The notes: a model not told the origin generated them from the letters alone. A stretch of 64,000 nt of DNA from Ahaetulla prasina (GCF_028640845.1 NC_080539.1:197696698-197760697); one strand, 5' to 3'; positions 21,781-31,805 are shown, counted from the first letter of the stretch. A program made the numbers and translations.

Positions 21781-22592
21781 TTCTTTAAAATGCTCGCTTG
21801 GCAGCAACCTCTTTGTACCCAACCAATTACAGTTCTTATTGTAATGTCCTTACGAGCCGAGCCACCTCTTTGGATGTGACTGGGCCAGAGTCCAAAGAGT
21901 CAATTAGCAGAACTGGTATCCCGGAGTGGGGTCTTCGATAGTCTCTGGTAACGGCATCTGCTCAGGCGTCTGCATGCCCTAATTCCTTTCCGGCCGGTGT
22001 AGTAATTTGTAGAATATGCCGCTAGGAAGATAGTCCATCGGGTCAGTCTGGGCGAGAGTGCCACGGGCGTTGGCCCGCCTGCCAAATATCCTTCAAACTG
22101 GGTTGCCGTGAATTGCGGGCCATTATCGGAGACTAATGTGTCGGGCAACCCGTGGGTTACAAATAGGTGCCGTAGGACTGAAATCACGGCATCGGCTGTC
22201 ATGGATCTCATGAGAATGATTTCCAGCCATTTGGAGTAGGCATCGACTACTACCAGAAAGGTTTGGCCGTGGAAGGGGCCGGCAAAATCGATATGGATCC
22301 TAGACCAAGGGCCCTGGGGTCTCTCCCACTCCCGAATCGGGGCCGTTGGGGGTAGTGGTCTGGATTCCTGGCAGGCCTGGCATTTCCCTACCCTTTCAGC
22401 AATTTCCGAGTCCATTAAGGGCCACCACACATAGCTTCTCGCTAGATCCTTCATTCTCACGATCCCTGGGTGGCCTTCGTGAAGGAGATCCAATACCTTT
22501 TTCCTCAATTTCTCCGGGATCACCACTCGATCCCCCCATAGCAGGCACCCCCCTTGAGCTGAGAGTTCCCCATTTTTACAAACTCTTTAAAA
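21781..22592 (-). pseudogene. Gypsy 1 integrase/RNase H piece, circularly permuted
   Basis: Plus-strand order: 21781-22077 matches gypsy 2 at about 28370-28690 (RNase H end and linker), then 22078-22592 matches gypsy 2 at about 27866-28374 (integrase core and zinc-binding region). In gypsy 2 the second block lies to the left of the first, so the order is swapped. One frame (21900-22526) crosses the join: integrase ...T-A-T-Q-F-E-G-Y-L-A passes into RNase H text P-T-P-V-A-L-S. Both outer edges sit on CTTTAAAA, the sequence at which H is interrupted. Confidence 0.85.
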
Positions 22593-23154
22593 TGGGGGCA
22601 GGGTTCAGAAGATTAAATAAGCAAGACACATTCAGCTGTTCACTGTTATCTATGAATCAAACAGATGTTGTAACAGCATGAACAGTAGGTAAGAAACCCT
22701 CCCACTTTTGATAAAGCCAGTTCTTCTCAAAGTTAATGCCCTAATGTATTTATTTATATTGAAGGTGTTACAGAAACATCTACGGTATGTTCTTATACTC
22801 AGATAACCCTGCACATTATAAGATTATATAATGGTATGTCATCTTTCTTGTCATTTTCAGAGTTCTGGCTACCTTGGTGATTTGATCAGTCCAATATTTT
22901 ATTTGCTTAGATTAGAAATACTATTCTTTTATGCATGTGCATTTTATATCAGTCTTTAAAAAACCAAATCCTATTCACAAATCCCCTGGGAGAAGCAGAA
23001 ATTGGGACATGTCCATGGATGTCTGTCTGGGGATCAGCACAGCATTGTGTCCAAAGTCCTTCCTCTTTTGTATGTGTGGAAAGGATCATGAAACATGCAA
23101 AGATCAGGGCTTCAGTTGCAATCCCATGCACAATAGATCTACATGGGGCTACCT

Positions 23155-23661
23155 TTGAAGACAATCCAGAAGTTGAAACTGGTGCAGAATGCATTGGTGT
23201 GAGCACTCTTGGGCACCTCTAACATTGCGCATACTGTATAACACCTTTGCCATGCAAGCAGCATTATATGCCAGTTTGCTTCTGGGTCCAATTCAAGATA
23301 TTGGATATCACCTTTAAAGCTCTTCTTGGTATAGGACCAGTTATTTGAACTATCTCATCCCAATTACATCATTCTATCAGGCAGGAAGGGTACGTTGCTG
23401 TTTTCATTGATTAAAGAATTTTGACAGCAAATTCAGGCAGGAATTTTTCCTCTACCATTGCCCTCACTCTTTGAGTGGGTCCCCATGTTTCTGGGCCTTC
23501 AGAAAGGGTTTTAATCGACATGGGGGTCAAAGAGTCATATGCCATCGTGAGATGTTTGGTTTCTTGAGGATGTTCTCCCTACCTTTTCAACTTTTAACTT
23601 TTAAAATCTTAAAAGTTGATGTTCTGCTTTTAACTTGCACTTATTTACCATATGCTTTTAT
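23155..23661 (+). mobile_element. L2-like LINE remnant in H copy 1
   Basis: Degraded L2 C-terminal text: W-V-Q-F-K-I-L-D-I-T-F-K-A-L-L-G is readable near 23285-23330, with stops in every frame. The counterpart in H copy 2 runs to a proper L2 3' end at 32764; this copy is cut short by the switch to gypsy at 23733. Confidence 0.65.
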
Positions 23662-23740
23662 AGAATAGAATAGAATTTTTATTGGCCAAGTGTGATTGGA
23701 CACACAAGGAATTTGTCTTGGTGCATATGCTCTCAGTGGG
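23662..23740 (-). mobile_element. CR1 LINE 3' end fragment with AATAG tail
   Basis: Plus strand 'atagaatagaatagaatttt' then 'attggccaagtgtgattgga': the 3' end of the abundant snake CR1 type whose tail is an AATAG-like pentamer. It runs to 'tgctctcagtg', where gypsy 1 RT sequence takes over. Confidence 0.8.
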
Positions 23741-24479
23741 TGAATCCTTCCCTGTCTATCCGGTAGCCCAGGAATTCCACAGACTCAACCCCGATCTGGC
23801 ATTTGTTCAGTTTAACTGTGAGACCGGCAGACCGGAAAATGCCCAAAACTTTTCGCAGCCTTACCCCTAATTCCTCTAGATTCTCAGCGGATACCAGTAC
23901 ATCGTCGAAGTATGGTACCACCCCTGGTAGGCCCTGCAATAGCCGCTCCATTAGGTTCTGGAATAACCCTGGAGCCACACTAACCCCAAACTGTAACCGG
24001 GTGCACTTAAAAGCCCCTCTGTGAGTCACAATTGTCTGAGCTTCGGCTGTGCTGCTATCTACGGGCAGCTGTTGATAGGCTTGGGCCAAGTCTAGCTTGG
24101 CAAAAACTTGCCCTTGCCCCATTGCGTGCAGTAAGTGCTGTACCACCGGGACGGGGTAAGCACTCTTTTGCAACTCTTTGTTAAGCGTTGCCTTATAGTC
24201 AGCGCAAATCCGGACCAACCCATCCGGTTTGACTGGGGTGACTATAGGGGTCTCCCACTTAGCATGGTCAACTGGCACTAGAATTCCCTGGTTTACTAGC
24301 TTGTCCAGTTCCCGGTCAATCCTGGGCTTTAGGGCGAACGGGACCCTCCTAGCCTTTAGACGGATAGGGGCAACTTGGGGGTCTAAGTTAAAAGAGATAG
24401 GGGTCCCCTTGTACTTGCCCAGGCAGTCTTTGAAAACGTCCCCAAACTCCTTCATGAGTGCGTCTTTGAGGTCAACTTG
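23733..24479 (-). pseudogene. Gypsy 1 reverse transcriptase fragment
   Basis: A frame of 263 residues (23733-24524) whose first ~16 come from the LTR and the rest from pol. RT marks: W-E-T-P-I-V-T-P-V-K-P-D-G near residue 90, F-A-K-L-D-L-A-Q-A-Y at 141-150 (catalytic Asp), L-Q-F-G-V near 177, and Y-F-D-D at 205-208, the catalytic motif. The frame is open, and cleaner than the RT of gypsy 2. It ends where the sequence meets the CR1 fragment, so thumb, RNase H, gag and protease are absent. Wording resembles mag-type gypsy elements. Confidence 0.88.
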
Positions 24480-24575
24480 CTGGGAAAAACCTCTCTTTAT
24501 ATACAGTTTAGCCGGAGGCTTCAACCAATCAGCAACGTGCTATTTTCCCGCCAAAACTTTTAAAGATACATTACA
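24479..24575 (-). repeat. Gypsy 1 5' LTR fragment
   Basis: The last ~97 bp of the LTR in plus-strand view (tgctgggaaaaacctctctt ... gatacattaca). It matches the 3' LTR of gypsy 1 base for base over this length as far as I can compare. The first ~80 bp, the primer site and gag are deleted. Confidence 0.88.
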
Positions 24576-25214
24576 ATGGACATATGGAAATCTTCTCTTC
24601 TCACACCTCTGAGTTGGGAGCAGAGAAACCCAATGTCTTTTGGGAACCCTGTCATTGCTGGGAATTCAGAAGTCCTCACCACATGCTAGAAATGCTCTCA
24701 AATACATATTTTTAGATCATATTCTAAAAAAATATTCTAATTCCAAATTAGACGTGGGCTGCCATGTTGACTTTTTAGTTCAAGTTAGAGCCAGTCACTT
24801 TCACTTGTGGTCTTTTAGCACTGACTGGTTCCTGCTCGTCTCCAGAGGACTGCCATTCACACGTTAAACTTTATGGCTTTTCAGCAGAATCGTTCTTGGA
24901 CTTTAGGGTTTGATGTTGCCAAAGCAAGCATTAAAGTAAGAGCTAATGAAGAGCAAAGAGATGCTTCTTTGGTTGCAACCTATTAAAATCTATACAGAAA
25001 AAATACTTGCTTAAATCAGTAAAATATACAGTGACTAAGCAGCTTCCTGCATATAGAAAGAAAATCTGATTACTAAGATAAAATGCCTTACTCTCTGCAG
25101 TGCTATATGCAGACTAAGTGTAAGTGTCTTTAGTGGAAGTTTGGGAGCTCCAACATAGATGTTATGTTTTTAACTAAGCCGTTTTAGTCGGTTTCTGTTT
25201 TATTGTAATTCTTT
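24576..25214. other. Sequence between gypsy 1 and H copy 2
   Basis: No recognised repeat. It links the right flank of gypsy 1 to the left edge of H copy 2, which suggests that H copy 2 is at its original place. Confidence 0.45.
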
Positions 25215-25976
25215 ATTTTTGTTTGTTCTCGCCCAACGTTTCTCCGATAGTTAGGTGACAATATAAATTGGATTAACAAATAAAAAAAGCCTATAAAAAT
25301 AGCTACATTTATATGTAGAAAAAATGGCTATTGGTGAAGTCCTAAAATTTTAATATTTCCTTGCATGCAGCAATGGCAGCTGGAATAAATTTTGTGGCTG
25401 TCCTGGAAATGTCAGTGTTCCTGTCTAACAGTAAAAGCAAAGGAGATTCTCCTAAGAACAAATGGCATTTCTGCTAGAAACTGCTGTTATGGGGGGAGAG
25501 TGCAGGTTGTAGTGAGCACAGCTCTGTATTTATCTGATTTGAGGCTCCTTATTAAAGATTACATCATTTGTTTGTAGCTATAAGTCTATCGGATCGCTAA
25601 AGTCTTATGGAGATAAATGAAGGGAAGGGTCTTCTCCACCGCCTTATTCTTAATGTGAATTTTTCATAATTTTGCTATGTAATGCTAATATAATATTAAT
25701 ATTTCCCAACTGGCTTGTTATTACTTAAAGGAGTGTGTTTAAGACACAAGGAAGCTTTTACCATCTATCTGTCTGCTATGTCTGATAGGTTACATAGAAA
25801 TAAGGCTTTTCACATGTATTTAACAAAACTGCATTTTACTGTCAATCCAACTAATGTTTATTAGCATTCAGTAATAGCTGAGCTAAGCCCAGTCTTGCAT
25901 CTAAGTTAGCTATTTCAAAAAAAAAAATCAAAAAAACCCAGGATGTTAGCATTCTTTCAGCCCTTTGCTTAGGAAT

Positions 25977-26036
25977 GTAGTGTAGTAGTGTAGTGTAGTG
26001 TAGTGTAGTGTAGTGTAGTGTAGTGTAGTATAGTAT
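25977..26036 (+). repeat. (GTAGT)n pentamer repeat, H copy 2
   Basis: Short counterpart of 21134-21262, nearly all GTAGT with at most one or two ATAGT units. Confidence 0.9.
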
Positions 26037-26039
26037 ATA

Positions 26040-26242
26040 CTGGGAAAGAACTAAAAAGAACTAAGGGGCGTGCATAAGCGCACAAACGTGCCTACCGTTC
26101 CTGTCCTATTGTTTTTCTTTTCTTCTTCCTATATATATGCTTATACCTCCTTATATTTACTCATATATGTGTTTATATACTATATAATCTTTTGTATGAT
26201 ACCTACATATATTGTTGTGACAAAATAAATAAATAAATAAAC
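26040..26242 (+). mobile_element. CR1-like LINE 3' end in H copy 2
   Basis: Counterpart of 21262-21474 with a shorter (AAAT)n tail. Confidence 0.75.
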
Positions 26243-26877
26243 TACTAAATTTAAATCTCTAACACATCCATCATATACTAGAATAGTACATATGATGTTT
26301 TACATCATTTCTGTGCTGTTTATTAATGACTTGTATTGCTTTGTCATTTTAAACTTATTTTAGTTTTAAATTCCATGTAGAGAACTTTGTTTACTGAGTG
26401 GATGATAAGTATACTTGATCAATAAACCAATATCACATTCTGTGCTCTGGATCAACTCACTTCTCTAGTTAAAATACATATGCACTTTCAGATCAACTGC
26501 CTTTCCTTCTTCAAGATCTCAGGATGACATTTTTCCAGCCTTAAAATTCTTTAAAATGGGGGCAGGGTTCAGAAGATTAAATAAGCAAGACACATTCAGC
26601 TGTTCACTGTGGCCAGTTATCTATGAATCAAACAGATGTTGTAACAGCATGAACAGTAGGTAAGAAACCCTCCCACTTTTGATAAAGCCAGTTCTCAAAG
26701 TTAATGCCCTAATGTATTTATTTATATTGAAGGTGTTACAGAACATCTACGGTATGTTCTTATACTCAGATAACCTTGCACATTATAAGATTATATAATG
26801 GTATGTCATCTTTCTTGTCATTTTCAGAGTTCTGGCTACCTTGGTGATTTGACCAGTCCAATATTTTATTTGCTTAG

Positions 26878-27055
26878 TGTTAAGTTTGGGCAGTAACGAG
26901 GCTGGAGACCAGGGTAGTGACAACAGCTCTTTAATATATGGTGAACCCAGCCACCGGGCTGGGGAAAAACCTCTCCTTATATACAGTTTAACTGGCGGCT
27001 TCAACCAATCAGCAATGTGCTTGTTTCCCGCCAAAACATTTAAAGATACATTACA
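26878..27055 (-). repeat. Gypsy 2 3' LTR
   Basis: 178 bp, TGTTAAGTTTGG...GATACATTACA. A TATA-like box on the minus strand lies at about 26974-26983 (plus 'ccttatatacag'). Confidence 0.95.
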
Positions 27056-27070
27056 CTCCTTCCCTCCCAG
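27056..27070 (-). promoter_or_regulatory. Polypurine tract of gypsy 2
   Basis: Minus strand CTGGGAGGGAAGGAG, directly next to the 3' LTR. Confidence 0.88.
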
Positions 27071-27106
27071 AAAACACTTTACCCATATTTACATCACATT
27101 TACATA

Positions 27107-29101
27107 TTATTTTTCAACGTAATCACGCAAATAGACTGGGCGTCTCCTGACTCTTTCAGACCTGCGCAGTTCATTCCCTGGGAGTGGGTCGAGCTGACCG
27201 GAGGGGCTGTTTGCTCCTCTCAGCTCCTCCTCTAGGCCATCCGGCCCTGGATTATTTGCAGAGTCGTCCCTGCTGTTTTCTAATGGAACCTGTTGGCGTC
27301 GCTGGACCTCCGGGAATTCAGATAAGTCCTGCGATTTTCCCGGGTTTGAGTCAGCTGTGGGTTCAAACATTGTATAGTCAGGGCCTGTTTCGTCTAACTC
27401 GGATTGTTCGGCTATTCGTTTCCTTATTTGATCTATGTGGCGCCTCCATACTCGGCCGTCCCCTAACTCCACCAAGTATGATTTTGGACCTGTTATGTTT
27501 AGGATTTTTCCTGCTACCCAGATCGGGCCTTCACCATAGTTGTGTGCCCACACTCGGTCGCCTATTTCCATCCCTCTTGTTTTTTCGAGTTCCCCCTTGT
27601 AACCCTCCGGTGTATAGTTTGGATTTAAACGGTCTAGTGGGCACCTGAGCTTTCGGCCCATTAATAATTCTGCTGGGCTTCTGCCGGTTGTGGCACAGGG
27701 GGTTCTGTGTTGGACGGCCAGGAAAACATCTATTTTTGTTTGCCAGTCGCCTGGCTTGAGTCTGGACAATGCCTCTTTTGCGCTCCGGACGAAACGCTCT
27801 GCAAGGCCATTCGTCGCAGGGTGGAAAGGCGCCAAGAGGGTATGCCGGATGCCCTCTTCTGCCAAGTACTCCTCAAACTGGGTTGCCGTGAATTGCGGGC
27901 CGTTATCGGATACTAACGTGTCGGGCAACCCATGGGTTACAAATAGGTGCCGTAGGACTGAGATCACGGCCTCGGCTGTCATGGATCTCATGAGAATGAT
28001 TTCCAGCCATTTGGAGTAGGCATCGACTACTACCAGGAAGGTTTGGCCGTGGAAGGGGCCGGCAAAATCAATGTGGATTCTAGACCAGGGCCCTTGGGGT
28101 CTTTCCCATTCCCGAACCGGGGCCGTTGGGGGTAGTGGTCTGGACTCCTGGCAGGCCTGGCATTTCCCTACCCTTTCAGCAATTTCTGAGTCCATTAAGG
28201 GCCACCACACATAGCTTCTTGCTAGACCCTTCATCCTTACGATCCCTGGGTGACCCTCGTGGAGGAGATCCAACACCCTTTTCCTCAATTTCTCTGGGAT
28301 CACCACTCGATCCCCCCATAGCAGGCACCCCCCTTGAGCCGAAAGTTCCCCACGTTTCTTTACAAATTCTTTAAAACGCCTTGCCCGCGGCCACCCTCTT
28401 TGTACCCAACCAAGTACAGTTCTCAAAGTAATGTCCCGGTATGACGCCCGAGCCACCTCCTTAGACGTGACTGGGCCAGAGTCCAGAGAGTCAATTAACA
28501 GTATGGGCGTCCCCGGAGTGGGGTCCTCGATCGCCCCTGGTAGTGGGCATCTGCTTAATGCGTCCGCATGCCCCAACTCTTTTCCCGGCCGATGCTGTAG
28601 TTTGTAGGAGTAGGCGGCTAAAAAGATAGTCCATCGGGTCAATCGGGACGAAAGTGCCACAGGCGTTGGGCGGTCGCCCGCCAGTAACCCTAACAGTGGC
28701 CTATGGTCTGTAACAATTTCAAAGTCTCTACCAAAAACGTATTCGTGAAACTTTTTTACCCCTGACACTATAGCTAGAGCTTCCTTATCTAACTGGCTAT
28801 AGTTCCTCTCTGTCGAGGACATCGTTCTGGAGTAGAAGGCTATTGGGGCTTCTGTGCCATTTGGAAGCCTGTGGCTGAGCACAGCCCCCACCCCGTAAGG
28901 GGAAGCATCGCAAACTAATACCAATGGCATTGTGCTATGATACTGGATCAGTAAGCTATCGCTCGAGAGTAGGTTTTTTACTGCTTCGAAAGCCCTAGCT
29001 TCCGACTTTCCCCAAGACCAAACAGTATTCTTTCCCAGTAACTTATGTAGCGGCTCGGCAACGGTTGCCTTATTTTTCAAAAAGACCGCGTAAAAGTTCA
29101 C
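27107..29101 (-). CDS. Gypsy 2 pol, RNase H and integrase part
   Basis: An open 664-residue frame. The start methionine is incidental: the frame continues the polyprotein from the RT. RNase H: D65 in C-D-A-S-P-Y-G, E107 region Q-L-D-K-E-A-L-A, and T-D-H-R-P at 131-135. Integrase: zinc-binding H281, H284, C314, C317; catalytic D345 (H-I-D-F), D399 (S-D-N-G) and E435 (L-A-E-R-F), which gives the DD35E spacing exactly; GPY/F-like module G-P-K-S-Y-L-V-E at 538-545. The tail has R-R-S-E-R-V-R-R-R near the end and stops at 27107, close to the polypurine tract, so there is no room for env. It acts in copying RNA to DNA and in inserting the DNA. All key residues seen are present. Confidence 0.93.
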   Translation of the reverse strand: MNFYAVFLKNKATVAEPLHKLLGKNTVWSWGKSEARAFEAVKNLLSSDSLLIQYHSTMPLVLVCDASPYGVGAVLSHRLPNGTEAPIAFYSRTMSSTERNYSQLDKEALAIVSGVKKFHEYVFGRDFEIVTDHRPLLGLLAGDRPTPVALSSRLTRWTIFLAAYSYKLQHRPGKELGHADALSRCPLPGAIEDPTPGTPILLIDSLDSGPVTSKEVARASYRDITLRTVLGWVQRGWPRARRFKEFVKKRGELSAQGGCLLWGDRVVIPEKLRKRVLDLLHEGHPGIVRMKGLARSYVWWPLMDSEIAERVGKCQACQESRPLPPTAPVREWERPQGPWSRIHIDFAGPFHGQTFLVVVDAYSKWLEIILMRSMTAEAVISVLRHLFVTHGLPDTLVSDNGPQFTATQFEEYLAEEGIRHTLLAPFHPATNGLAERFVRSAKEALSRLKPGDWQTKIDVFLAVQHRTPCATTGRSPAELLMGRKLRCPLDRLNPNYTPEGYKGELEKTRGMEIGDRVWAHNYGEGPIWVAGKILNITGPKSYLVELGDGRVWRRHIDQIRKRIAEQSELDETGPDYTMFEPTADSNPGKSQDLSEFPEVQRRQQVPLENSRDDSANNPGPDGLEEELRGANSPSGQLDPLPGNELRRSERVRRRPVYLRDYVEK

Positions 29102-29870
29102 TAGACCCAGGAATGCCTGTAGCTCTGTTTTGTTTTTGGGCGCTGGAGCCTTTCTTATTGCCTTGACCTTGCTCTCAGTGGGGTGAATTCCTCCTTGTCT
29201 ATTCTGTAGCCCAAGAACTCTCTGATTCTACCCTATTTGGCATTTGTTCACTTTAACCTTTAGACCGGCTGACGGAAAATGCCCAGAACTTTTCTCAACG
29301 CTCCCCAATTCTTCTAAATTTTGGCTGATACCAATACATCATCAAAATAGGGACTACCCCGGAGCCCTTGCAGAAGTCGCTCCATTAAATTTTGAAATAG
29401 ACCAGGTGCCACACTCACCCCAAACTGTAACGGGTACACTTGAAAGCACCTCTGTGAGTCACAATTGTCTGGGCTTGGCTGTGTTGGCGTCTACGGGCAG
29501 TTGTTGATAGGCTTGAGCCAAATCTAATTTGGCAAAACGTGCCCTTGCCCCAGCGAGTGCAGCAAGTGTTGTACCACGGGACCGGTAAGCGCTTTTGCAA
29601 GGCTTTGTTTAACGTTGCCTTGTAGTCAGCGCAGATTCTAACTGACCCATCTGGTTTCACTGGGGTGACGATTGGCGTCTCCCACTTTGCATGATCGACT
29701 GGCACTAGTATCCCCTGACTGATGAGCTTGTCTATCTCCTTGTCAATCTTGGGTTTAAGGGCAAAAGGGACCCTCCTTGCTTTTAACCGTATGGGGGCTA
29801 CCTGGGGGTCTAAATTGAAGGAAATAGGGGTCCCCTTGTACTTGCCCAGGCAGTCCTTGAAACATCTTTG
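29102..29870 (-). pseudogene. Gypsy 2 reverse transcriptase, frame-broken
   Basis: Aligns along its length with the open RT of gypsy 1 (23733-24479) but carries many single-base losses, often where gypsy 1 has a doubled base (aacggg versus aaccggg, cacggga versus caccggga). As a result only short frames survive, for example 29415-29705 with P-I-V-T-P-V-K-P-D-G and I-C-A-D-Y-K. The flanking gag-protease and RNase H-integrase frames are open. At about 29860 the gag-protease frame is lost through one missing base (gaaacatc versus gaaaacgtc). Confidence 0.85.
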
Positions 29871-31134
29871 AATTCGTCCATGAGTGTGTCCTTTAGGTTA
29901 AAGTCATTTCTGTAGATGCCAGTCACTCCCATGCCCAACGCACGGAACCAGTCTAGTCCCAACAAACTTGGCAGGGTCCCTTCGACTATCGTGATGGGCA
30001 GGGTCTTCTTGTGTGGTCCGTACTCGACGCGGACGGAGGTGGTCCCTCGAACAGGGATGCGATTCCCTTGGTAGTCGTGAACTCTTAGCCGCTGTGTTTG
30101 CAGTTTGCGTTTGGCGATTTTCGGCAAAGCTTTCGCAAAAGTGTCCCAGGACATGATTGTGATCGCTGACCCTGTGTCCACTTCTAGTCGGCACGGCACT
30201 CCTTCGATTTTCGGTTTCGTGAAGATTTTCTTCTCTACACGGGTTGCTGCGCGGCCTATTATCACGGTCGTTCGATTTGAGTTCGCGCCCTTTTTGTTTT
30301 GACCAATCACGGGTCGCCTAGCCGATCCCGCGCTCTGATTGGTTGGTTTGAATTTTCGGCGGGAAGGTTGGGGTGCTCGACAGACTTGAGCCAGGTGCCC
30401 CTTCTTCTCGCACCGCCGACATGTAGCGTCCTTGAACTTGCATTGTTGACGCTGGTGTTGCCCTCCGCAACTTCCGCATTCATCCCGGTCTTCTTTGCCC
30501 CTTCTCCCGGTGAGACAAACTCCTTCCTCATCCTCGCCGTCTGATTCGGTCTGGATTTCTTCGTTGTGTACCGGGGTTGATTTCTTGCCCGCCGTTGGCG
30601 TGAGTGGCTTTTGTAGGGTTTCCGCCGCTTGGGTGGACATCTCATGAGCTCTGGCTTCGTCCAGAGCGTTTGCCAGTGTTAGATTGCTTTTTGATAGCAG
30701 CCGCCTCCGCAAACGAATGTCTCTGACCCCATGGATGAGTTGCTCTAACAGCTCCTCATCCAAGTCTCGGTACCCACAATCCTTGGAGGCTTTCCTCAGG
30801 GCGGCCATGTACTCGCTGATGGATTCGCCCTCTTGCTGTCTGCGCTCTCCAAATTCAAAACGCCGTACGTATTTGGACGGTGTTGGCGCGAAATGGTTCT
30901 TCAATAGATTTTGCAGAGTTTGCCACGATACCGATTGTACCGGCGTTGGCTCTGCCAGGGCTTCCGCGATGTCGATGACCTCGGGACCGCAGTGGCTCAG
31001 GAAATACGCCCTTTTGCGGTTGTCTGGAACTCCTTGCAGTTCGTTTGCCTCGAGGAAGCTCTCGAAACGGGTCATGTACGTTCCCATTTCTCCCTGGATG
31101 GGTCAAACGGCGCGGGCGGAGTGTAGCTGGCCAT
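29810..31134 (-). pseudogene. Gypsy 2 gag and protease
   Basis: The likely start codon is at 31134 (M-A-S-Y-T-P-P-A-P), about 80 bp inside the primer site; a one-base loss near 31088 shifts the frame, and the long open part runs 31087-29810 (425 residues). Capsid-like region: residues 1-150. Nucleocapsid: an irregular C-G-S-C-G-G-Q-H-x4-C at 204-216, then a classic CCHC knuckle C-x2-C-x4-H-x4-C at 223-236. Aspartic protease: D-T-G-S at 304-307 and flap-side L-L-G-L-D-W at 375-380. Gag and protease share one frame, with no stop or frameshift signal between them. Forms the particle and processes the polyprotein. Confidence 0.9.
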
Positions 31135-31213
31135 CGCTGCGTTTCCGCCCTGAGCTTTGCTGGGTTCGGTTCTTTCGTGCGTTCAGCTCGTTCCTGGTGC
31201 TCTTAACCTCGAA

Positions 31214-31231
31214 ATCCCACCTTCGTCGCCA
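31214..31231 (-). promoter_or_regulatory. Primer binding site of gypsy 2
   Basis: The plus strand reads atcccaccttcgtcgcca, one base away from the 5' LTR: it looks like the 3' end of a tRNA with CCA, so the minus strand can pair with it. From memory the end ...TCGTCGCCA is closest to serine tRNAs; the tRNA identity is a guess. Confidence 0.75.
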
Positions 31232-31232
31232 G

Positions 31233-31410
31233 TGTTAAGTTTGGGCAGTAACGAGGCTGGAGACCAGGGTAGTGACAACAGCTCTTTAATATATGGTGAA
31301 CCCAGCCACCGGGCTGGGGAAAAACCTCTCCTTATATACAGTTTAACTGGCGGCTTCAACCAATCAGCAACGTGCTTGTTTCCCGCCAAAACATTTAAAG
31401 ATACATTACA
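31233..31410 (-). repeat. Gypsy 2 5' LTR
   Basis: 178 bp, identical to the 3' LTR except for one base (c instead of t in 'aacgtgc'). Confidence 0.95.
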
Positions 31411-31805
31411 CTTAGATTAGAAACACTATTCTTTTATGCATGTGCATTTTATATCAGTCTTTAAAAAACCAAATCCTATTCACAAATCCCCTGGGAGAAG
31501 CAGAAATTGGGACATGTCCATGGATGTCTGTCTGGGGATCAGCACAGCATTGTGTCCAAAGTCCTTCCTCTTTTGTATGTGTGGAAAGGATCATGAAACA
31601 TGCAAAGATCAGGGCTTCAGTTGCAATCCCATGCACAATAGATCTACATGGGGCTACCTTTGAAGACAATCCAGAAGTTGAAACTGGTGCAGAATGCATT
31701 GGTGTGAGCACTCTTGGGCACCTCTAACATTGCACATACTGTATAACACCTTTGCCATGCAAGCAGCATTATATGCCAGTTTTCTTCTGGGTCCAATTCA
31801 AGATG

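Larger units (their letters stand above)
20374..23740. repeat. Host segment H, copy 1 (inside gypsy 1)
   Basis: Matches 25215-32650 nearly base for base, apart from three differences: a gypsy piece sits within it at 21781-22592, the pentamer repeat is longer, and it lacks the gypsy 2 and CR1 insertions. At gypsy 2's target it reads ...tttgcttagattag... uninterrupted near 22905-22920, the empty site. H is AT-rich and non-coding, and includes a CR1 tail (about 21262-21474) and an L2 remnant. Confidence 0.9.
19008..24575 (-). mobile_element. Gypsy 1: Ty3/gypsy element broken up and mixed with host segment H
   Basis: Bounded by LTR sequence at both ends (19008-19185 and 24479-24575). In plus-strand order it holds: 3' LTR and PPT; integrase C-terminal part (to about 20375); host segment H (20374-21790); a permuted integrase/RNase H piece (21781-22592); more H (22593-23740); a reverse transcriptase piece (23733-24479); and the end of the 5' LTR. 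Gag, protease, primer site, part of RNase H and part of integrase are missing. The nearly intact gypsy 2 downstream serves as the reference order. Its LTR differs visibly from gypsy 2 (tgttagattcgggcaata versus tgttaagtttgggcagta), so this is another subfamily, not a copy of gypsy 2. Confidence 0.85.
26878..31410 (-). mobile_element. Gypsy 2: nearly complete Ty3/gypsy retrotransposon
   Basis: 4533 bp between 5-bp target duplications CTTAG (26873-26877 and 31411-31415). Minus-strand order: 5' LTR (31233-31410), primer site, gag-protease, reverse transcriptase, RNase H, integrase, polypurine tract, 3' LTR (26878-27055). The LTRs differ at one base in 178 (aatgtgc versus aacgtgc, a CpG-type change), so insertion is recent. 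Integrase after RNase H is the Ty3/gypsy order. There is no env, and no chromodomain was seen. Gag, protease and pol appear designed as one long frame, now broken just after the gag start and across the RT. The mag-like lineage is a guess from wording. Confidence 0.93.

Noticed and set aside
23733..24524. Intact RT gene starting at its methionine
   Set aside because: The first residues are LTR sequence and the frame stops at a break with a CR1 fragment, so it is only a piece of pol.
27184..28374. Several plus-strand frames of 80-154 residues
   Set aside because: Antisense shadows of the gypsy 2 integrase.
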